DNA of 44,512 bases. Source: Mediterranea sp. (in: CFB group bacteria). Lineage in GTDB: Bacteria > Bacteroidota > Bacteroidia > Bacteroidales > Bacteroidaceae. A program made the position numbers and the translations under genes. The notes under the pieces are model-generated. The model was given only the letters and a program-made list of their open reading frames with translations, was not told the DNA's origin and did no database searches. Location: assembly GCA_031262385.1 (NCBI GenBank), contig JAISHU010000099.1, positions 1 to 44,512 on the forward strand, given 5' to 3'. Shown piece after piece: positions 15,577-25,352 of this stretch; position 1 is the stretch's first letter, and each line of letters opens with the position of its first letter.

Positions 15577-17199
15577 ATGAAAAAGCTTCCTCTCCGCACT
15601 TTGTACAACCGGACGATAGTCGTGTTGTTGGCGCATCCCGTAGAGATTGCGCTGGGTATCTTCTTCTTCATTATCTATTTAATGAGTCGCTCCAAGGGTG
15701 GCAATTCACCGGAGTTCAATATGCAGCTTTTCTTCCCGTTGCTGTTCGCGGTTGCCTACTGCTGCAACTACTTCTTTAAAGAGAAGGCGCGCTTTGTTTA
15801 CTACCTGACCTTCTTCTTGGTTGTGCCGCTCTATCTGCTTCGCTTCTATCTGGAAGATTTTACCAATTCGTCGGGCTATCCGTTTACCATGCTCTTAGTG
15901 GTGTTCCTGATGTTGGGGCACCGCAAGGCTGCCGACAACACCGTGTTTGCCCGTCAAAGTGTAAAGATGTTGATACACTGCCTCTTTGCTTTCCTCATTG
16001 GCTTTTTGCTACTGGGTGCAGTGGCTGCCATTTACGCATCGGCGTGCTATATCTTCGACTGGAAAGGGTGGACATACTTCTACGGGTATGGTTTGATGCT
16101 GATACTCTATCTTTTTGTCCCGCTGCTTTTTTGCTACCTGCAAGATAAAGAGAGCGAAGGGTGGGAAGTGCTTCCCAAGGCGGTGCAGGTAGTGTTGAAC
16201 TTCATCCTTTCGCCTGCCATCATTGTCTACACCGTTATCTTGTACGTCTATGCGTTTACTATATTAATACGGTGGGAACTGCCCAAGGGCGGTGTGGCAG
16301 CCATGGTGATGGCGTTTATCATCGCGGCGTTTAGCGGACACATGTCGCAACTCATTGTTTCCAGACGCTACTACAATTGGTTCTACCGCGCGTTTACCCT
16401 GATAGCCATTCCGCCGCTGGTACTTTTTTGGGAGGGTACGATGCATCGCATCATGCAATACAGTTTCACCGAGGCACGCGTGTATCTGCTGGCGGCAAGT
16501 GTGCTGATGACGCTGTTTGTCTTCTTTCTTGCAAGCAAGCGATGGGGTAACTACCGACTGATGCTGCTTATCAGTTCGATTGTGATTGTATTGCTTACCT
16601 ACATCCCCGGTATCTCGGCACGAAGCATCGGCATTGCCGCACAAGAACATCGCATGGTGCAGTTGGCGCGCTCGCTTTCGTTATGGGACGAGCAGACGTC
16701 CAAACTTAAAGAGGTGCCAACCATTAAAACCTCCGACCTCGCGGAGTACAACAAATTGCAGCAGCTTGGCGACAGCTACGACTACCTGCGTCGGGAGCTG
16801 GGACACAAGCCGATGATTCAAGCTTACGGTCAGCGAGTTTTAGCAAGACCGCTCGACTTTTCGGGCAAAGAGATAGGTTATGCCTATTTTAAATACCCTA
16901 AAGGCGCGAGAGTACCCGTTGGCGACTATCACACCTTTCTGCCCGAATGTCGGTTGAAGTACGAAGGTGAGATGCTGAACGCTTATCATCACGATACATT
17001 GCTGTTGAGCATCAACGTAAAAACCTACTTAGGTGCGTATAAAGTAGAGATGGACGAATGGAATAACGAGGCAAAGAGCGTAGTGCCTTTCTGCCTGACC
17101 AACGACTCGTGCATGGTACTACTGGAACAAATTACGCGCAATAACGACGGAACATATAATATTACGGCGTATCAGAATGTGATGGGGTTTTTGAAGTAA
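15577..17199 (+). CDS. DUF4153-type multi-spanning membrane protein
   Basis: 540 residues. Around ten to twelve hydrophobic helices fill residues 15-350 (for example VEIALGIFFFIIYLM, FFPLLFAVAYCCNYFF, FAFLIGFLLLGAVAAIYA), followed by a hydrophilic C-terminal domain of about 190 residues that probably faces one compartment. The layout fits the DUF4153 proteins common in Bacteroides, whose function is unknown. It stands alone, divergent from the small exported protein; a near-match promoter (TTTACTTTG) lies about 80 bases upstream. No terminator hairpin is obvious after the stop. Confidence 0.7.
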   Translation: MKKLPLRTLYNRTIVVLLAHPVEIALGIFFFIIYLMSRSKGGNSPEFNMQLFFPLLFAVAYCCNYFFKEKARFVYYLTFFLVVPLYLLRFYLEDFTNSSGYPFTMLLVVFLMLGHRKAADNTVFARQSVKMLIHCLFAFLIGFLLLGAVAAIYASACYIFDWKGWTYFYGYGLMLILYLFVPLLFCYLQDKESEGWEVLPKAVQVVLNFILSPAIIVYTVILYVYAFTILIRWELPKGGVAAMVMAFIIAAFSGHMSQLIVSRRYYNWFYRAFTLIAIPPLVLFWEGTMHRIMQYSFTEARVYLLAASVLMTLFVFFLASKRWGNYRLMLLISSIVIVLLTYIPGISARSIGIAAQEHRMVQLARSLSLWDEQTSKLKEVPTIKTSDLAEYNKLQQLGDSYDYLRRELGHKPMIQAYGQRVLARPLDFSGKEIGYAYFKYPKGARVPVGDYHTFLPECRLKYEGEMLNAYHHDTLLLSINVKTYLGAYKVEMDEWNNEAKSVVPFCLTNDSCMVLLEQITRNNDGTYNITAYQNVMGFLK

Positions 17200-17562
17200 C
17201 TGCATTTTCTTAGCGAATGACCTTAACTTTAGTAGCGCTCTCTGTTTTTAGGTAACAAGAACTAATTTTTTGAAGAATTAGAAGAATCTAACAGACGGGT
17301 AGAATAATCTGTGAGTAGATGTTTTTAACCGCGTTATCGGTTTTTAGCAGCCATATAATTGTAAATATTCGACAGTATTGTGTATTATATGAAGAATAAC
17401 TTTAAATAAATATCTTTTTTATTACATCAAACGTTGCTTTTTAGAAAGGTGTATTTATCTTTGCGGCATGAAATAACGTTTATACAACGAAATTTTCTGT
17501 TCATTTCTGTTTTTGTCTAAACTAATAATGTATAAGTTGAATATTTATAGGGAGATTAATTT
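17200..17562 (+). other. AT-rich intergenic leader of the exopolysaccharide-like operon
   Basis: This 363-base stretch holds no credible gene. It is AT-rich. The first part has a weak CTAATT/AATTAG hairpin (around 17262-17281) that might terminate the DUF4153 transcript. The second part holds the promoter described at 17433-17463 and a leader of about 90 bases before the ATG at 17563. I see no riboswitch or long inverted repeat in the leader. Confidence 0.5.
17433..17463 (+). promoter_or_regulatory. Promoter of the five-gene exopolysaccharide-like operon
   Basis: GTTG (17433-17436), 19-base spacer, TATCTTTG (17456-17463): the -7 box is a full match to TAnnTTTG and the spacing is canonical, with one mismatch in the -33 TTTG. 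The first ATG is 99 bases further downstream. Confidence 0.75.
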
Positions 17563-18744
17563 ATGGAAGATTTTTTATATGGTATAGATTATGCCAATTA
17601 CTTCTTTTATTGGATTTTCGATACCTTTATCGGTCATTCTTTGATTATCAGAATTTGCGCCTTCTTTCTTACCACATGTCTGTTTTTCTACATCGCACTC
17701 TTATTGTGGATCTGGCGAGTAAACCACCTGCGAAAGAAACGACAGCGACTGGGCGTCCGGATGTATCGTCAATATTACGACAAGCTACTGGATATTTCCT
17801 TGGATAGCCGTATGCTAAGTCATGCCGAGATAACCGCACGTTTGCAATACAATTCGCGCAAACGTGCCAAGACGGAGTTTACTATCCGAATTATAGCTAT
17901 TCTGTCCGAAATAAATACCCTTTACGAGGGGCAAATAAACTCGCACAATTATCAGGAACTTCAAACAGTCTTTCAAATCACCCGTTTTCTGGAGCGTGTT
18001 ATTCAATTTAGCCGTGTCGATCGCAAAATTACCGCACTTAAAGCGGTCGAAAGTATCAATTGTTATGTGTCCGAGGCGGTTTTGGTACGCATTCTTTATC
18101 ATCGTAATTTCAAATTGCGGTTTAACGGACGTTGTGCTTATTTGTGGTTGAGCCAAGGCGATCCGTTTCGTTTCCTGAACGAAGATACTACGGTCAACCT
18201 CACACCGTGGGGGATGATGAACGTACACAACGGATTGGTTTATCGCAAAAAGGTAAAGCACAACACGCTGCAACTTAGTAAATGGTTGGATACTTCGATC
18301 GAAGACAACACCAAAGGGTTCATCATTAAAGAAATCCGACTATCGAACAGTGTCGAAGATCTCCCTACGGTGGCGGAATACGTCACCGCTCACAATCCGT
18401 GTATTCGTGGCGATGCCATTACCACGCTGGGTGCTATGAAGTATCGCGAGAGTGCTCCTCTCTTTATGGAAATGTATGCCATGCAGCCCGAAGAGGTGAA
18501 GCGAGCCATCGTAACGGCATTGGGCGAAATACCCTCCGAACAGTCTGAAACCTTTCTGTACAACACCTATAATAAAGAAGATAATATACTCATTCGCCTC
18601 TCTATACTACGTGCACTCTATAGCGAACCGGACGTGGGGCGTAAACTGTTCGGCGAGCTTGAACGGCAAGCCGGAAAAGATACATGTATCTTATTTCTCC
18701 ATGTAAAAAACCCATTAATAATACATATCAATCCTACTATATGA
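17563..18744 (+). CDS. HEAT-repeat protein with N-terminal membrane anchor, first gene of the EPS-like operon
   Basis: 393 residues. One long hydrophobic segment (about 26-51) anchors the protein, followed at once by a basic stretch (RKKRQRLGVRMYRQ) that should remain in the cytoplasm. The middle is helical. The last ~125 residues contain HEAT-like helical pairs (NPCIRGDAITTLGAMKY, EEVKRAIVTALGEIP, ILIRLSILRALYSEP). HEAT repeats bind proteins; none of the residues suggest catalysis. Its TGA overlaps the ATG of the GT2 synthase (ATGA), so it is made in step with it. I infer a co-subunit or regulator of the synthase, comparable in position but not in sequence to PgaD or Alg44. Not a recognised named family beyond HEAT. 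Confidence 0.8.
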   Translation: MEDFLYGIDYANYFFYWIFDTFIGHSLIIRICAFFLTTCLFFYIALLLWIWRVNHLRKKRQRLGVRMYRQYYDKLLDISLDSRMLSHAEITARLQYNSRKRAKTEFTIRIIAILSEINTLYEGQINSHNYQELQTVFQITRFLERVIQFSRVDRKITALKAVESINCYVSEAVLVRILYHRNFKLRFNGRCAYLWLSQGDPFRFLNEDTTVNLTPWGMMNVHNGLVYRKKVKHNTLQLSKWLDTSIEDNTKGFIIKEIRLSNSVEDLPTVAEYVTAHNPCIRGDAITTLGAMKYRESAPLFMEMYAMQPEEVKRAIVTALGEIPSEQSETFLYNTYNKEDNILIRLSILRALYSEPDVGRKLFGELERQAGKDTCILFLHVKNPLIIHINPTI

Positions 18745-20177
18745 GAACTTTTTTGCTTGATTTCTTTAACTATGCAGTATTCTTTTATTCTGCATTGTTG
18801 ATACTTAGTTTTATCATCTTCTCTATTTTATCTTTTAGTTTACTCCGACATCGCTGGGGGGACTATATGCATAACTACATCAAACGTGTCATACGAAAGT
18901 CGCCTTACACGCCGGGTATCTCTATCATTGCCCCTGCTTACAACGAAGAGACTACCATTATTGACAATGTAAACTCGATGCTTGCCTTGGACTATCCTCT
19001 CTTTGAAGTGGTGATAGTAAACGACGGTAGCACGGATAGTACGTTGCAAAAGATGATAGACTACTTCCGGTTGGTGGAAGTGCCGTACGCCTATATAGAA
19101 CGTATTAAAACCAAGCCCTATCGACGGATGTTTCGCTCTACACTGCCTCAATACGATAAACTTACATTGGTCGACAAGGAAAACGGAGGTACTAAAGCCG
19201 ATGCTTCGAACGCCGGAATCAATACGGCTCAATACCCCTATTTTATATGTACGGATGTCGACTGTATCCTCTCTACCGATGCTCTCTACGCTTGCATATG
19301 GCCTATCCTTAATCAATCGGACGATAAACGAATTATTGCCGTAAGCGGCATCATGCTCATGGGCAATGGATGCGTGATAGACAAAGGTGTAATGAAACAG
19401 GTACGCATGCCGCGTTCGCCCATCCCATTGTTTCAGCAATTAGAATACATGCGTTCGTTCTTAATAGGTAAAATGGGGTGGGGGGCTATTAATGGTATGC
19501 CCAATGTGTCGGGCGGATTCGGACTTTTCGACCGTTCGATAGCCATAGCCGCAGGTGGTTACGACGGGACTTCGTTTGCCGAAGATATGGATATGATTAC
19601 ACGTATGACAGGCTATATGTGCGACTTCAATCTACCTTACCGTATCGTGCAAATTGCCGATACCTGTTGCTGGACAGAGGGTGCACCCGGCATCCTCATG
19701 CTGCAACGCCAGCGCATACGCTGGGCACGCGGACTGATTCAAACATTGGTAACGCACCATAAAATGATATTTAATAAGAAGTATCACCAAACCGGACTGA
19801 TTACGCTGCCCTATATCGTGCTATTCGAGTTTCTGGCACCGTTTATCGAATGTTTCGGCTTCTTTGCTTTTCTCTATCTGGCTCTAACCCACGGTGTCAA
19901 TTGGCATACGGCATGGCTTATATTTTTCGCCATATACGGATTCTGTCAACTCATGACACTTATTGTAATTGCGTTCGACTATTACGCGGGGATGCACTAC
20001 AAAACCATACGCGAATACGGATTGCTGATATTGGCTTCCTGCTTCGAACCTATTATTTATCATCCGCTGCTCACATTCTTTTCGCTCAGAGGATATGCCA
20101 ATTACCTCTTGGCACGCGACTTTAAATGGAAAAAAATGGAACGAGCAGGGTTTAAACAACAATCTACCGAATCATGA
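18741..20177 (+). CDS. Processive family 2 glycosyltransferase (PgaC/BcsA/HasA-like polysaccharide synthase)
   Basis: 478 residues from the ATG that overlaps the upstream TGA; the longer frame from 18684 is rejected. One membrane helix precedes the catalytic domain (about 13-35) and three or four follow it (about 350-460). GT-A motifs are complete for a processive enzyme: VNDGSTD (93-99), TDVDC (171-175, the DxD site), the ED pair at 281-282 (catalytic base) and QRIRW (324-328, QxxRW). Such enzymes polymerise a sugar from a nucleotide donor and thread the chain through the inner membrane. The sugar cannot be read from sequence. No PilZ domain is present, so activation by cyclic-di-GMP is not indicated. 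The next gene starts inside its stop (ATGA). Confidence 0.88.
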   Translation: MRTFLLDFFNYAVFFYSALLILSFIIFSILSFSLLRHRWGDYMHNYIKRVIRKSPYTPGISIIAPAYNEETTIIDNVNSMLALDYPLFEVVIVNDGSTDSTLQKMIDYFRLVEVPYAYIERIKTKPYRRMFRSTLPQYDKLTLVDKENGGTKADASNAGINTAQYPYFICTDVDCILSTDALYACIWPILNQSDDKRIIAVSGIMLMGNGCVIDKGVMKQVRMPRSPIPLFQQLEYMRSFLIGKMGWGAINGMPNVSGGFGLFDRSIAIAAGGYDGTSFAEDMDMITRMTGYMCDFNLPYRIVQIADTCCWTEGAPGILMLQRQRIRWARGLIQTLVTHHKMIFNKKYHQTGLITLPYIVLFEFLAPFIECFGFFAFLYLALTHGVNWHTAWLIFFAIYGFCQLMTLIVIAFDYYAGMHYKTIREYGLLILASCFEPIIYHPLLTFFSLRGYANYLLARDFKWKKMERAGFKQQSTES

Positions 20178-23014
20178 AATATTATATTACATTGAAAGCC
20201 TTTTTATGGGGAGCGTTGTTGTGGATACTCCCTGTGACGTGGGCGATGTCGCAAGGTAAACTCGTCACGCCCGAACAATATGCCCGCACCGTACAACAAT
20301 ATTATGCCGATGATGACTGGGAGGAGGGTAAAGCATTGTTGGACATAGCGACAAAGAAATTTCCGCAAGTGTCCGACTTGGAATGGTTGGAAGGTAAATA
20401 TTGGTATAATAAAGCCAACTATGACCAAGCACGTTATCACTTGCTTAAAGCCGTAGGGTATGATTATAATAATGTGCATGCCAAGCAAATGTTGGTCGAT
20501 TTGGAGGATATTACCGGCAATTATTCCAGTGCTATCTGCTACATTAATGAATTGCTTGAGGTGGACCCTTATTGGGAAGGATTGTGGCGTCGCAAAATAG
20601 ATATCTATCGTAAACAAGGTAACTTGGAGGAATCGCGACGTCTCTTGCGACGTGTCAATCAGATTTACCCTAACGATACCATTTTGCGACGAGAGCTAAT
20701 TGGCGACTTGGAAACTTACTATCAGCAACTCAAAACAACCGGTCGGCAACCGGAGGCTATCGAACAACTGAAAGAGTTGATAACCTTGTCGCCACACAAC
20801 GGGCAATATTACCTTGATATGTGTAACCTTTATTTGAAAGCGGGCGAATCTGAAAAAGCCCTCGAACAAGCTAACATCGGACTCTCTATGATACCCAACG
20901 ACACGGTGCTTATTGACAAAAAAGCAAGTATCTTAGCTCAATTAACCCGCTATCAGGAAGCTCTGACGTATTTAAACGGTCGCATAAAGGTGCATAGCAC
21001 GCCACACTTGCAAAACCTTTATGACAATATCTTACAGGAGTATGCCGGTATGGAGAATAACAAAGACCCCTATGTGCTCTACGGGTTGGCATGGCAACGG
21101 GGAAAACGCGATAACGAAACGCTGAACTACTTGCTTCGTACTTCTGTGATGCGACGCTACATCGACGATGCCTTGTATTATATTCGTCAAGCATCCCTGC
21201 GCTATGGCAGAGAAAATAAAGAGGTACTCTACAACGAATACCTTTTATATAAAGGCACGAACGAGAAAGAGAAAGCATTTAATATACTCAACCGTTTGTA
21301 TCTGCGCTATCCCGACGATACGGATATTGAGGAAACGCTTTGTGAGTATCATCTAAAAGAAGCCAACGATTTGATGACTTATGACCGTTATGCCGAGGCA
21401 TTGCCTCATACAAACTTTGTGTGGCTTCATGCCGATGCCTCCGATATGCGCCTGACAGCCATGGAGAAACGTATGCAATGCTATGTGGGTATGAAACGCT
21501 ATCAAGATGCAGAGGCGGTGTTGGACACACTTTTACTGAACTATCCCAAGTACGACGATGCCACACGTATGCGGGCACTTATCTTAGATAAGGAAGGGCA
21601 CACCGCCGATGCGATGGAACTCTACCTTTCGTCTATTGAACAATGTGATAGTGCGAGCGATGAACGGCTGTTCTATGTAATCGGCTACGAAGAAATGGCA
21701 GTGCCTTATATTAAGCGGTGTATGCAAGACGGGGCTACTCTCGAAGCCTATCGCACGGCTACCCGTTTGGTTGCCTTGAATCCGCGGAGCATAGACGGAT
21801 TGAACTATGCGATTGCATCCTCGGACTTATTGGGCAAGAACGATGACTTCACTACCTATACGGCTTTGGGCTTTAAGGAGTATCCCAATCAACTCTTCTT
21901 CCGCATCAAGCAGGCTATTGTGTATAGGCGCAACGGCGATTATCTCAAAGCGCTGGATTTGTTGAGGCCTATGCTTTCTACTTATCCCGATAATACCGAG
22001 GTGAAAAACGCTTTTTCCGAGTGTAGCGAGGCGTATGCTTTGCAGTTGGGCAAAGCCAAAGATACCAACCATGCGTTGGCTTTGCTCGACAGTGCTCTCT
22101 GTCACAATCCCGGTAACATAGAGTTGAAGTATGCAAAGGGATTGGTGTTCGAGACAGCTCATCAGCCCGATTCGGCATACTACTATCAGCAGTTTTATCA
22201 ACCCGCACGCAACGAGCAAAGAACCTTTCACCAACATCTTAAGGGGTTGGAACGTCGAACGTTCCATAATCTGGTGGGACTTACCTATCTCCGTGCACGC
22301 TACGGCGACAACTACACCATTACTTCACTGGTAACGGGCGAATATACGCGTATCACTCTTCGCGACAGCTACACCGCAGAAATAGATTATGCCGGTCGCA
22401 GCGGTCCCGATAAGGCGGAAATTGTGGAAGGCGAGCGTGTACAGGGTGGCATTGGTGTGAAACTGCAAGCCGGGTGGATGCATCAGTTTAGTGAACGCTG
22501 GAGTGGACAAGCCAATGTGGCGTGGAGTAACCGCTATTTCCCTGTGTTTACTGCTACAGCGGCTTTTACACATTATTTGCACAGCGAATGGGAGGTAGGC
22601 GCACATGCAGGCTACCGCCGAATCGACCCCGGTGTCAATATGATTACTTTGGGGGGCGACCTCGCTAAAAATATAGAAGCGTTCCGGATGACTTCACGAC
22701 TGGACTTGCATCTGTACAACCGTAAATTCTACTATAACTTGCAGGCTGGTGCCGCTTACTATCCGTTGAGTGATATGCATACGCGTGTCTTTGCAACGGC
22801 AGCTATTGGTACCGCACCGGAGACGTTGTCGTTAGACCAAGCATTGCCCGGCTCGTTTGCGCATATCAATGCACAGCTGGGTATGGGGGGACAATACTTG
22901 TGCACCTCGCATATCACTTTGGGACTGACGGGCAGTTGGTTTACCTATTGCAATTTCAATAACCAATATAAGAATCTTTATAATATTTATGCTCAACTCT
23001 ACCTCTCGTTCTAA
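20174..23014 (+). CDS. TPR plus YaiO-type outer-membrane beta-barrel protein (putative exopolysaccharide exporter)
   Basis: 946 residues. A signal peptide ends near residue 26 (TWAMSQ). Residues ~30-690 are a chain of TPR units (for example WLEGKYWYNKANYDQARYHL, YLDMCNLYLKAGESEKALEQ). Residues ~694-946 are alternating beta strands (LVGLTYLRARYGDNYTITSL, VGAHAGYRRIDPGV) ending in the aromatic YAQLYLSF, the pattern of YaiO-family barrels. Periplasmic TPR plus C-terminal barrel is also the architecture of PgaA and BcsC, the exporters of poly-N-acetylglucosamine and cellulose, though this barrel (~250 residues) is smaller than theirs. It overlaps the synthase gene by four bases. I infer that it guides the new polymer across the periplasm and out. 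Confidence 0.85.
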   Translation: MKYYITLKAFLWGALLWILPVTWAMSQGKLVTPEQYARTVQQYYADDDWEEGKALLDIATKKFPQVSDLEWLEGKYWYNKANYDQARYHLLKAVGYDYNNVHAKQMLVDLEDITGNYSSAICYINELLEVDPYWEGLWRRKIDIYRKQGNLEESRRLLRRVNQIYPNDTILRRELIGDLETYYQQLKTTGRQPEAIEQLKELITLSPHNGQYYLDMCNLYLKAGESEKALEQANIGLSMIPNDTVLIDKKASILAQLTRYQEALTYLNGRIKVHSTPHLQNLYDNILQEYAGMENNKDPYVLYGLAWQRGKRDNETLNYLLRTSVMRRYIDDALYYIRQASLRYGRENKEVLYNEYLLYKGTNEKEKAFNILNRLYLRYPDDTDIEETLCEYHLKEANDLMTYDRYAEALPHTNFVWLHADASDMRLTAMEKRMQCYVGMKRYQDAEAVLDTLLLNYPKYDDATRMRALILDKEGHTADAMELYLSSIEQCDSASDERLFYVIGYEEMAVPYIKRCMQDGATLEAYRTATRLVALNPRSIDGLNYAIASSDLLGKNDDFTTYTALGFKEYPNQLFFRIKQAIVYRRNGDYLKALDLLRPMLSTYPDNTEVKNAFSECSEAYALQLGKAKDTNHALALLDSALCHNPGNIELKYAKGLVFETAHQPDSAYYYQQFYQPARNEQRTFHQHLKGLERRTFHNLVGLTYLRARYGDNYTITSLVTGEYTRITLRDSYTAEIDYAGRSGPDKAEIVEGERVQGGIGVKLQAGWMHQFSERWSGQANVAWSNRYFPVFTATAAFTHYLHSEWEVGAHAGYRRIDPGVNMITLGGDLAKNIEAFRMTSRLDLHLYNRKFYYNLQAGAAYYPLSDMHTRVFATAAIGTAPETLSLDQALPGSFAHINAQLGMGGQYLCTSHITLGLTGSWFTYCNFNNQYKNLYNIYAQLYLSF

Positions 23015-24824
23015 TTATATAGTCATGGTATGCTGTGTCACCTTTCTTATCTCTTTGGCATGTTCGTGTGGCACACGTGCTACCAATCAGTCGGCAGAAA
23101 TTACCGACATTTATGCAGGTGACTGTTTGTCCGACTCTGGTTTTTGTTACCGAAACATCTATTCACCTACCGGACTGGATGCAGCCACATCCGCCGAGTT
23201 GGGGTTGAACAACTTCGATGCCGATTGGGGGATATGGGGGCATAACTTAAAAAAAACAGTGGATGCCGAGAACAATGAAGCCTTTAATGCTACGGTGCAC
23301 GGACACAAAAACTCCGCCCAACTCTGTTTCTCGTCTCAGGAACTCTATCAACGTACAGTAGACTATATCGTAGAGAACTTTGGCGAGTATCAAAGCATCC
23401 GCATTGTCATAGCACCGACCGACTGTCCGGATGCTTGTACCTGTAACAATTGTACCCGGCTGGGCAATACGGCGAACAGCAGCACACCGGCTGTGACGCA
23501 TTTTGTGGAGCAGTTGTCTAAACGTTTTCCGGTGCATAAATTCTTTATTTTATCCTATCTCTCCACGGAGCAACCGCCTACGCATCCCTTGCCTCAAAAT
23601 GTGGGTGTGATTATCAGCGCCATGTCCTTGCCTTTCTGTCTTACCGACAAGGAACCAAACCCTCATAACCGCTTTGTGAAACAACTTACGCAATGGCGAC
23701 GGGTTATAAAACATCTTTATGTATGGGACTACATCAATAATTTCGATGATTATCTGACCCCTTTCCCTATCCTGAAAGTAGCCCGCTTACGGTTGCAATA
23801 CTATAAAAAGCAACAGGTGGATGGCATCTTTCTGAATGGTAGCGGCTACTTGTATGCTACGTTCGGAGATCTCAAAACAGCCGTACTTGCAGGACTGCTG
23901 CGCAACCCCAACCGTTCGGTCGAAGCGCTTGCGAAAGAGTTCCTCAAGAAAGCCTATCCGGTATCTTACAAGTGGATATATAATTACTATATGCTGCTTG
24001 AGGATCAGTTTCCCCATAACAAGCCCTTCCACTTATACATGGGGAGTAACCAGCTGAAACAACTCTATTTCTCGGCAAGTAAGTTTTATGATTTCTATAA
24101 TGGACTAAATACTTTCATTGAACAAAGCGAAGGGCAGGAGCGGACGAATTTGCAACAGCTTCGTACAGCGTTGTCGTTTCCTCTTTTGGAGATGGCACGT
24201 ATGTACAACATGTGTCCGAAAGCGTGGATAGAAGGTGTGAAGAAGGATCTTTATGATGCTGCATCTGTCGGCACTATTCAATATTATAATGAAGCCGAGC
24301 AAACCATTCACGACTATTTGACCGAGTGGGAGCAATACATGATGCCGCCCTCTGATATATCGAATAACTTACTTTCGGGGATTATGCCCAAGGTAATGAT
24401 ACACAACGATGAGGATGACATACCTGCTTGTGCGGAATTGTTGACCTTAACGGATGCTGTACACGGATTCCCGGGTAACTACCATTGCGGTTGGGTGGTT
24501 TTTCCCGCCAAGTCGGTCGATTTGAATTTCTCTGTAAACGACATTACCGGTAGTGGTACGCTCAAGTTTAGTTTTTTGCAGATGCCCCGACATCACATCT
24601 TCCCGCCTGTCGAGTTAGAGATTTACAAGAATGATGTGCTTTACCGGACGTTACCTTTGGTATCTTACGACAAGGAGGTGATAAGTAGTGACGGCAAAAG
24701 TCACATGATAAAGAAATCCGTTCCTTTCTCTATGGACGGTGTTACCCGGCTCACCATTCGGTTAATCGGTTCGATGAAAGAAAGAGAACAAATGGCTGTC
24801 GATGAAATTGCTTTTGTAAAATAA
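22989..24824 (+). CDS. DUF4838 lipoprotein (putative glycan-active enzyme)
   Basis: 611 residues from the ATG at 22989, which overlaps the upstream stop by 26 bases; an ATG at 23025 just after that stop is an alternative, but it would remove the only positive residue of the signal peptide. A lipobox (LACSC) marks a lipoprotein. DUF4838 features are a cysteine cluster (CPDACTCNNC) and the TIM-barrel segment VWDYINNFDDYLTPFPIL followed by VDGIFLNGSG. DUF4838 is related to glycoside-hydrolase-type TIM barrels, with no settled activity. The C-terminal ~150 residues look like a beta-sandwich (carbohydrate-binding type). In this operon it would be the polymer-processing enzyme, the position held by PgaB or BcsZ in known systems. 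Confidence 0.8.
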   Translation: MLNSTSRSNYIVMVCCVTFLISLACSCGTRATNQSAEITDIYAGDCLSDSGFCYRNIYSPTGLDAATSAELGLNNFDADWGIWGHNLKKTVDAENNEAFNATVHGHKNSAQLCFSSQELYQRTVDYIVENFGEYQSIRIVIAPTDCPDACTCNNCTRLGNTANSSTPAVTHFVEQLSKRFPVHKFFILSYLSTEQPPTHPLPQNVGVIISAMSLPFCLTDKEPNPHNRFVKQLTQWRRVIKHLYVWDYINNFDDYLTPFPILKVARLRLQYYKKQQVDGIFLNGSGYLYATFGDLKTAVLAGLLRNPNRSVEALAKEFLKKAYPVSYKWIYNYYMLLEDQFPHNKPFHLYMGSNQLKQLYFSASKFYDFYNGLNTFIEQSEGQERTNLQQLRTALSFPLLEMARMYNMCPKAWIEGVKKDLYDAASVGTIQYYNEAEQTIHDYLTEWEQYMMPPSDISNNLLSGIMPKVMIHNDEDDIPACAELLTLTDAVHGFPGNYHCGWVVFPAKSVDLNFSVNDITGSGTLKFSFLQMPRHHIFPPVELEIYKNDVLYRTLPLVSYDKEVISSDGKSHMIKKSVPFSMDGVTRLTIRLIGSMKEREQMAVDEIAFVK

Positions 24825-24839
24825 TTAGATAATTTACTT

Positions 24840-25352
24840 ATGAAGAAACTTCTATTGTGTTTATCCCTGTTTGTACCCATTCTATTTACAGGCACTTCGT
24901 GCCGCAGAGAGTTGAAATATACGTCGGTACAAATCAAAGATTCGCTGCGTCATTATTACCCCATTAAGCGGGGGCAGCATTTGGATATAATGTTTAAAGT
25001 TACCAATGTAGGTAATGAACCGCTCATTATCTACGACATACAACCTTCGTGCGGATGTATTCTCGTAGATAAAAGCGAACATGTCGTGATTCCCGAACAT
25101 CGCAGTCGTATGTTCCACGCCACTTACGACAGTAATAAGAATATAGGTGAGGTGAAACATCACATTCGCATCTTCGGCAATATTTTCCCTGCACGGCAGG
25201 CGGATATGACTTTTCTTGTGAATGTAGTGCCCGAAGCATCTTATACACGCGACTACGAAGAGCTTTATCAGAAAGAACAAGGAGGTAAAGGTACAATCCG
25301 GCGCATGGTGGACGGCACCGAAGCTGAACGCGGTTACTATACGGAAGAATAG
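24840..25352 (+). CDS. DUF1573 lipoprotein, last gene of the EPS-like operon
   Basis: 170 residues. Lipoprotein signal ending in TGTSC (C21). The immunoglobulin-like DUF1573 domain carries FKVTNVGNEPLIIYDIQPSCGCI, the typical Cys-Gly-Cys segment, and a second strand set around EVKHHIRIFGN. DUF1573 proteins are frequent Bacteroidetes surface or periplasmic proteins of unknown role. It starts 15 bases after the DUF4838 gene and is followed by the terminator at 25485-25532, so it closes the operon. A structural or attachment role for the polymer is possible but unsupported. Confidence 0.85.
   Translation: MKKLLLCLSLFVPILFTGTSCRRELKYTSVQIKDSLRHYYPIKRGQHLDIMFKVTNVGNEPLIIYDIQPSCGCILVDKSEHVVIPEHRSRMFHATYDSNKNIGEVKHHIRIFGNIFPARQADMTFLVNVVPEASYTRDYEELYQKEQGGKGTIRRMVDGTEAERGYYTEE

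Noticed and set aside
17262..17281. Terminator of the DUF4153 gene
   Set aside because: The stem is six A/T-rich pairs without a clear T-run after it; too weak to call.
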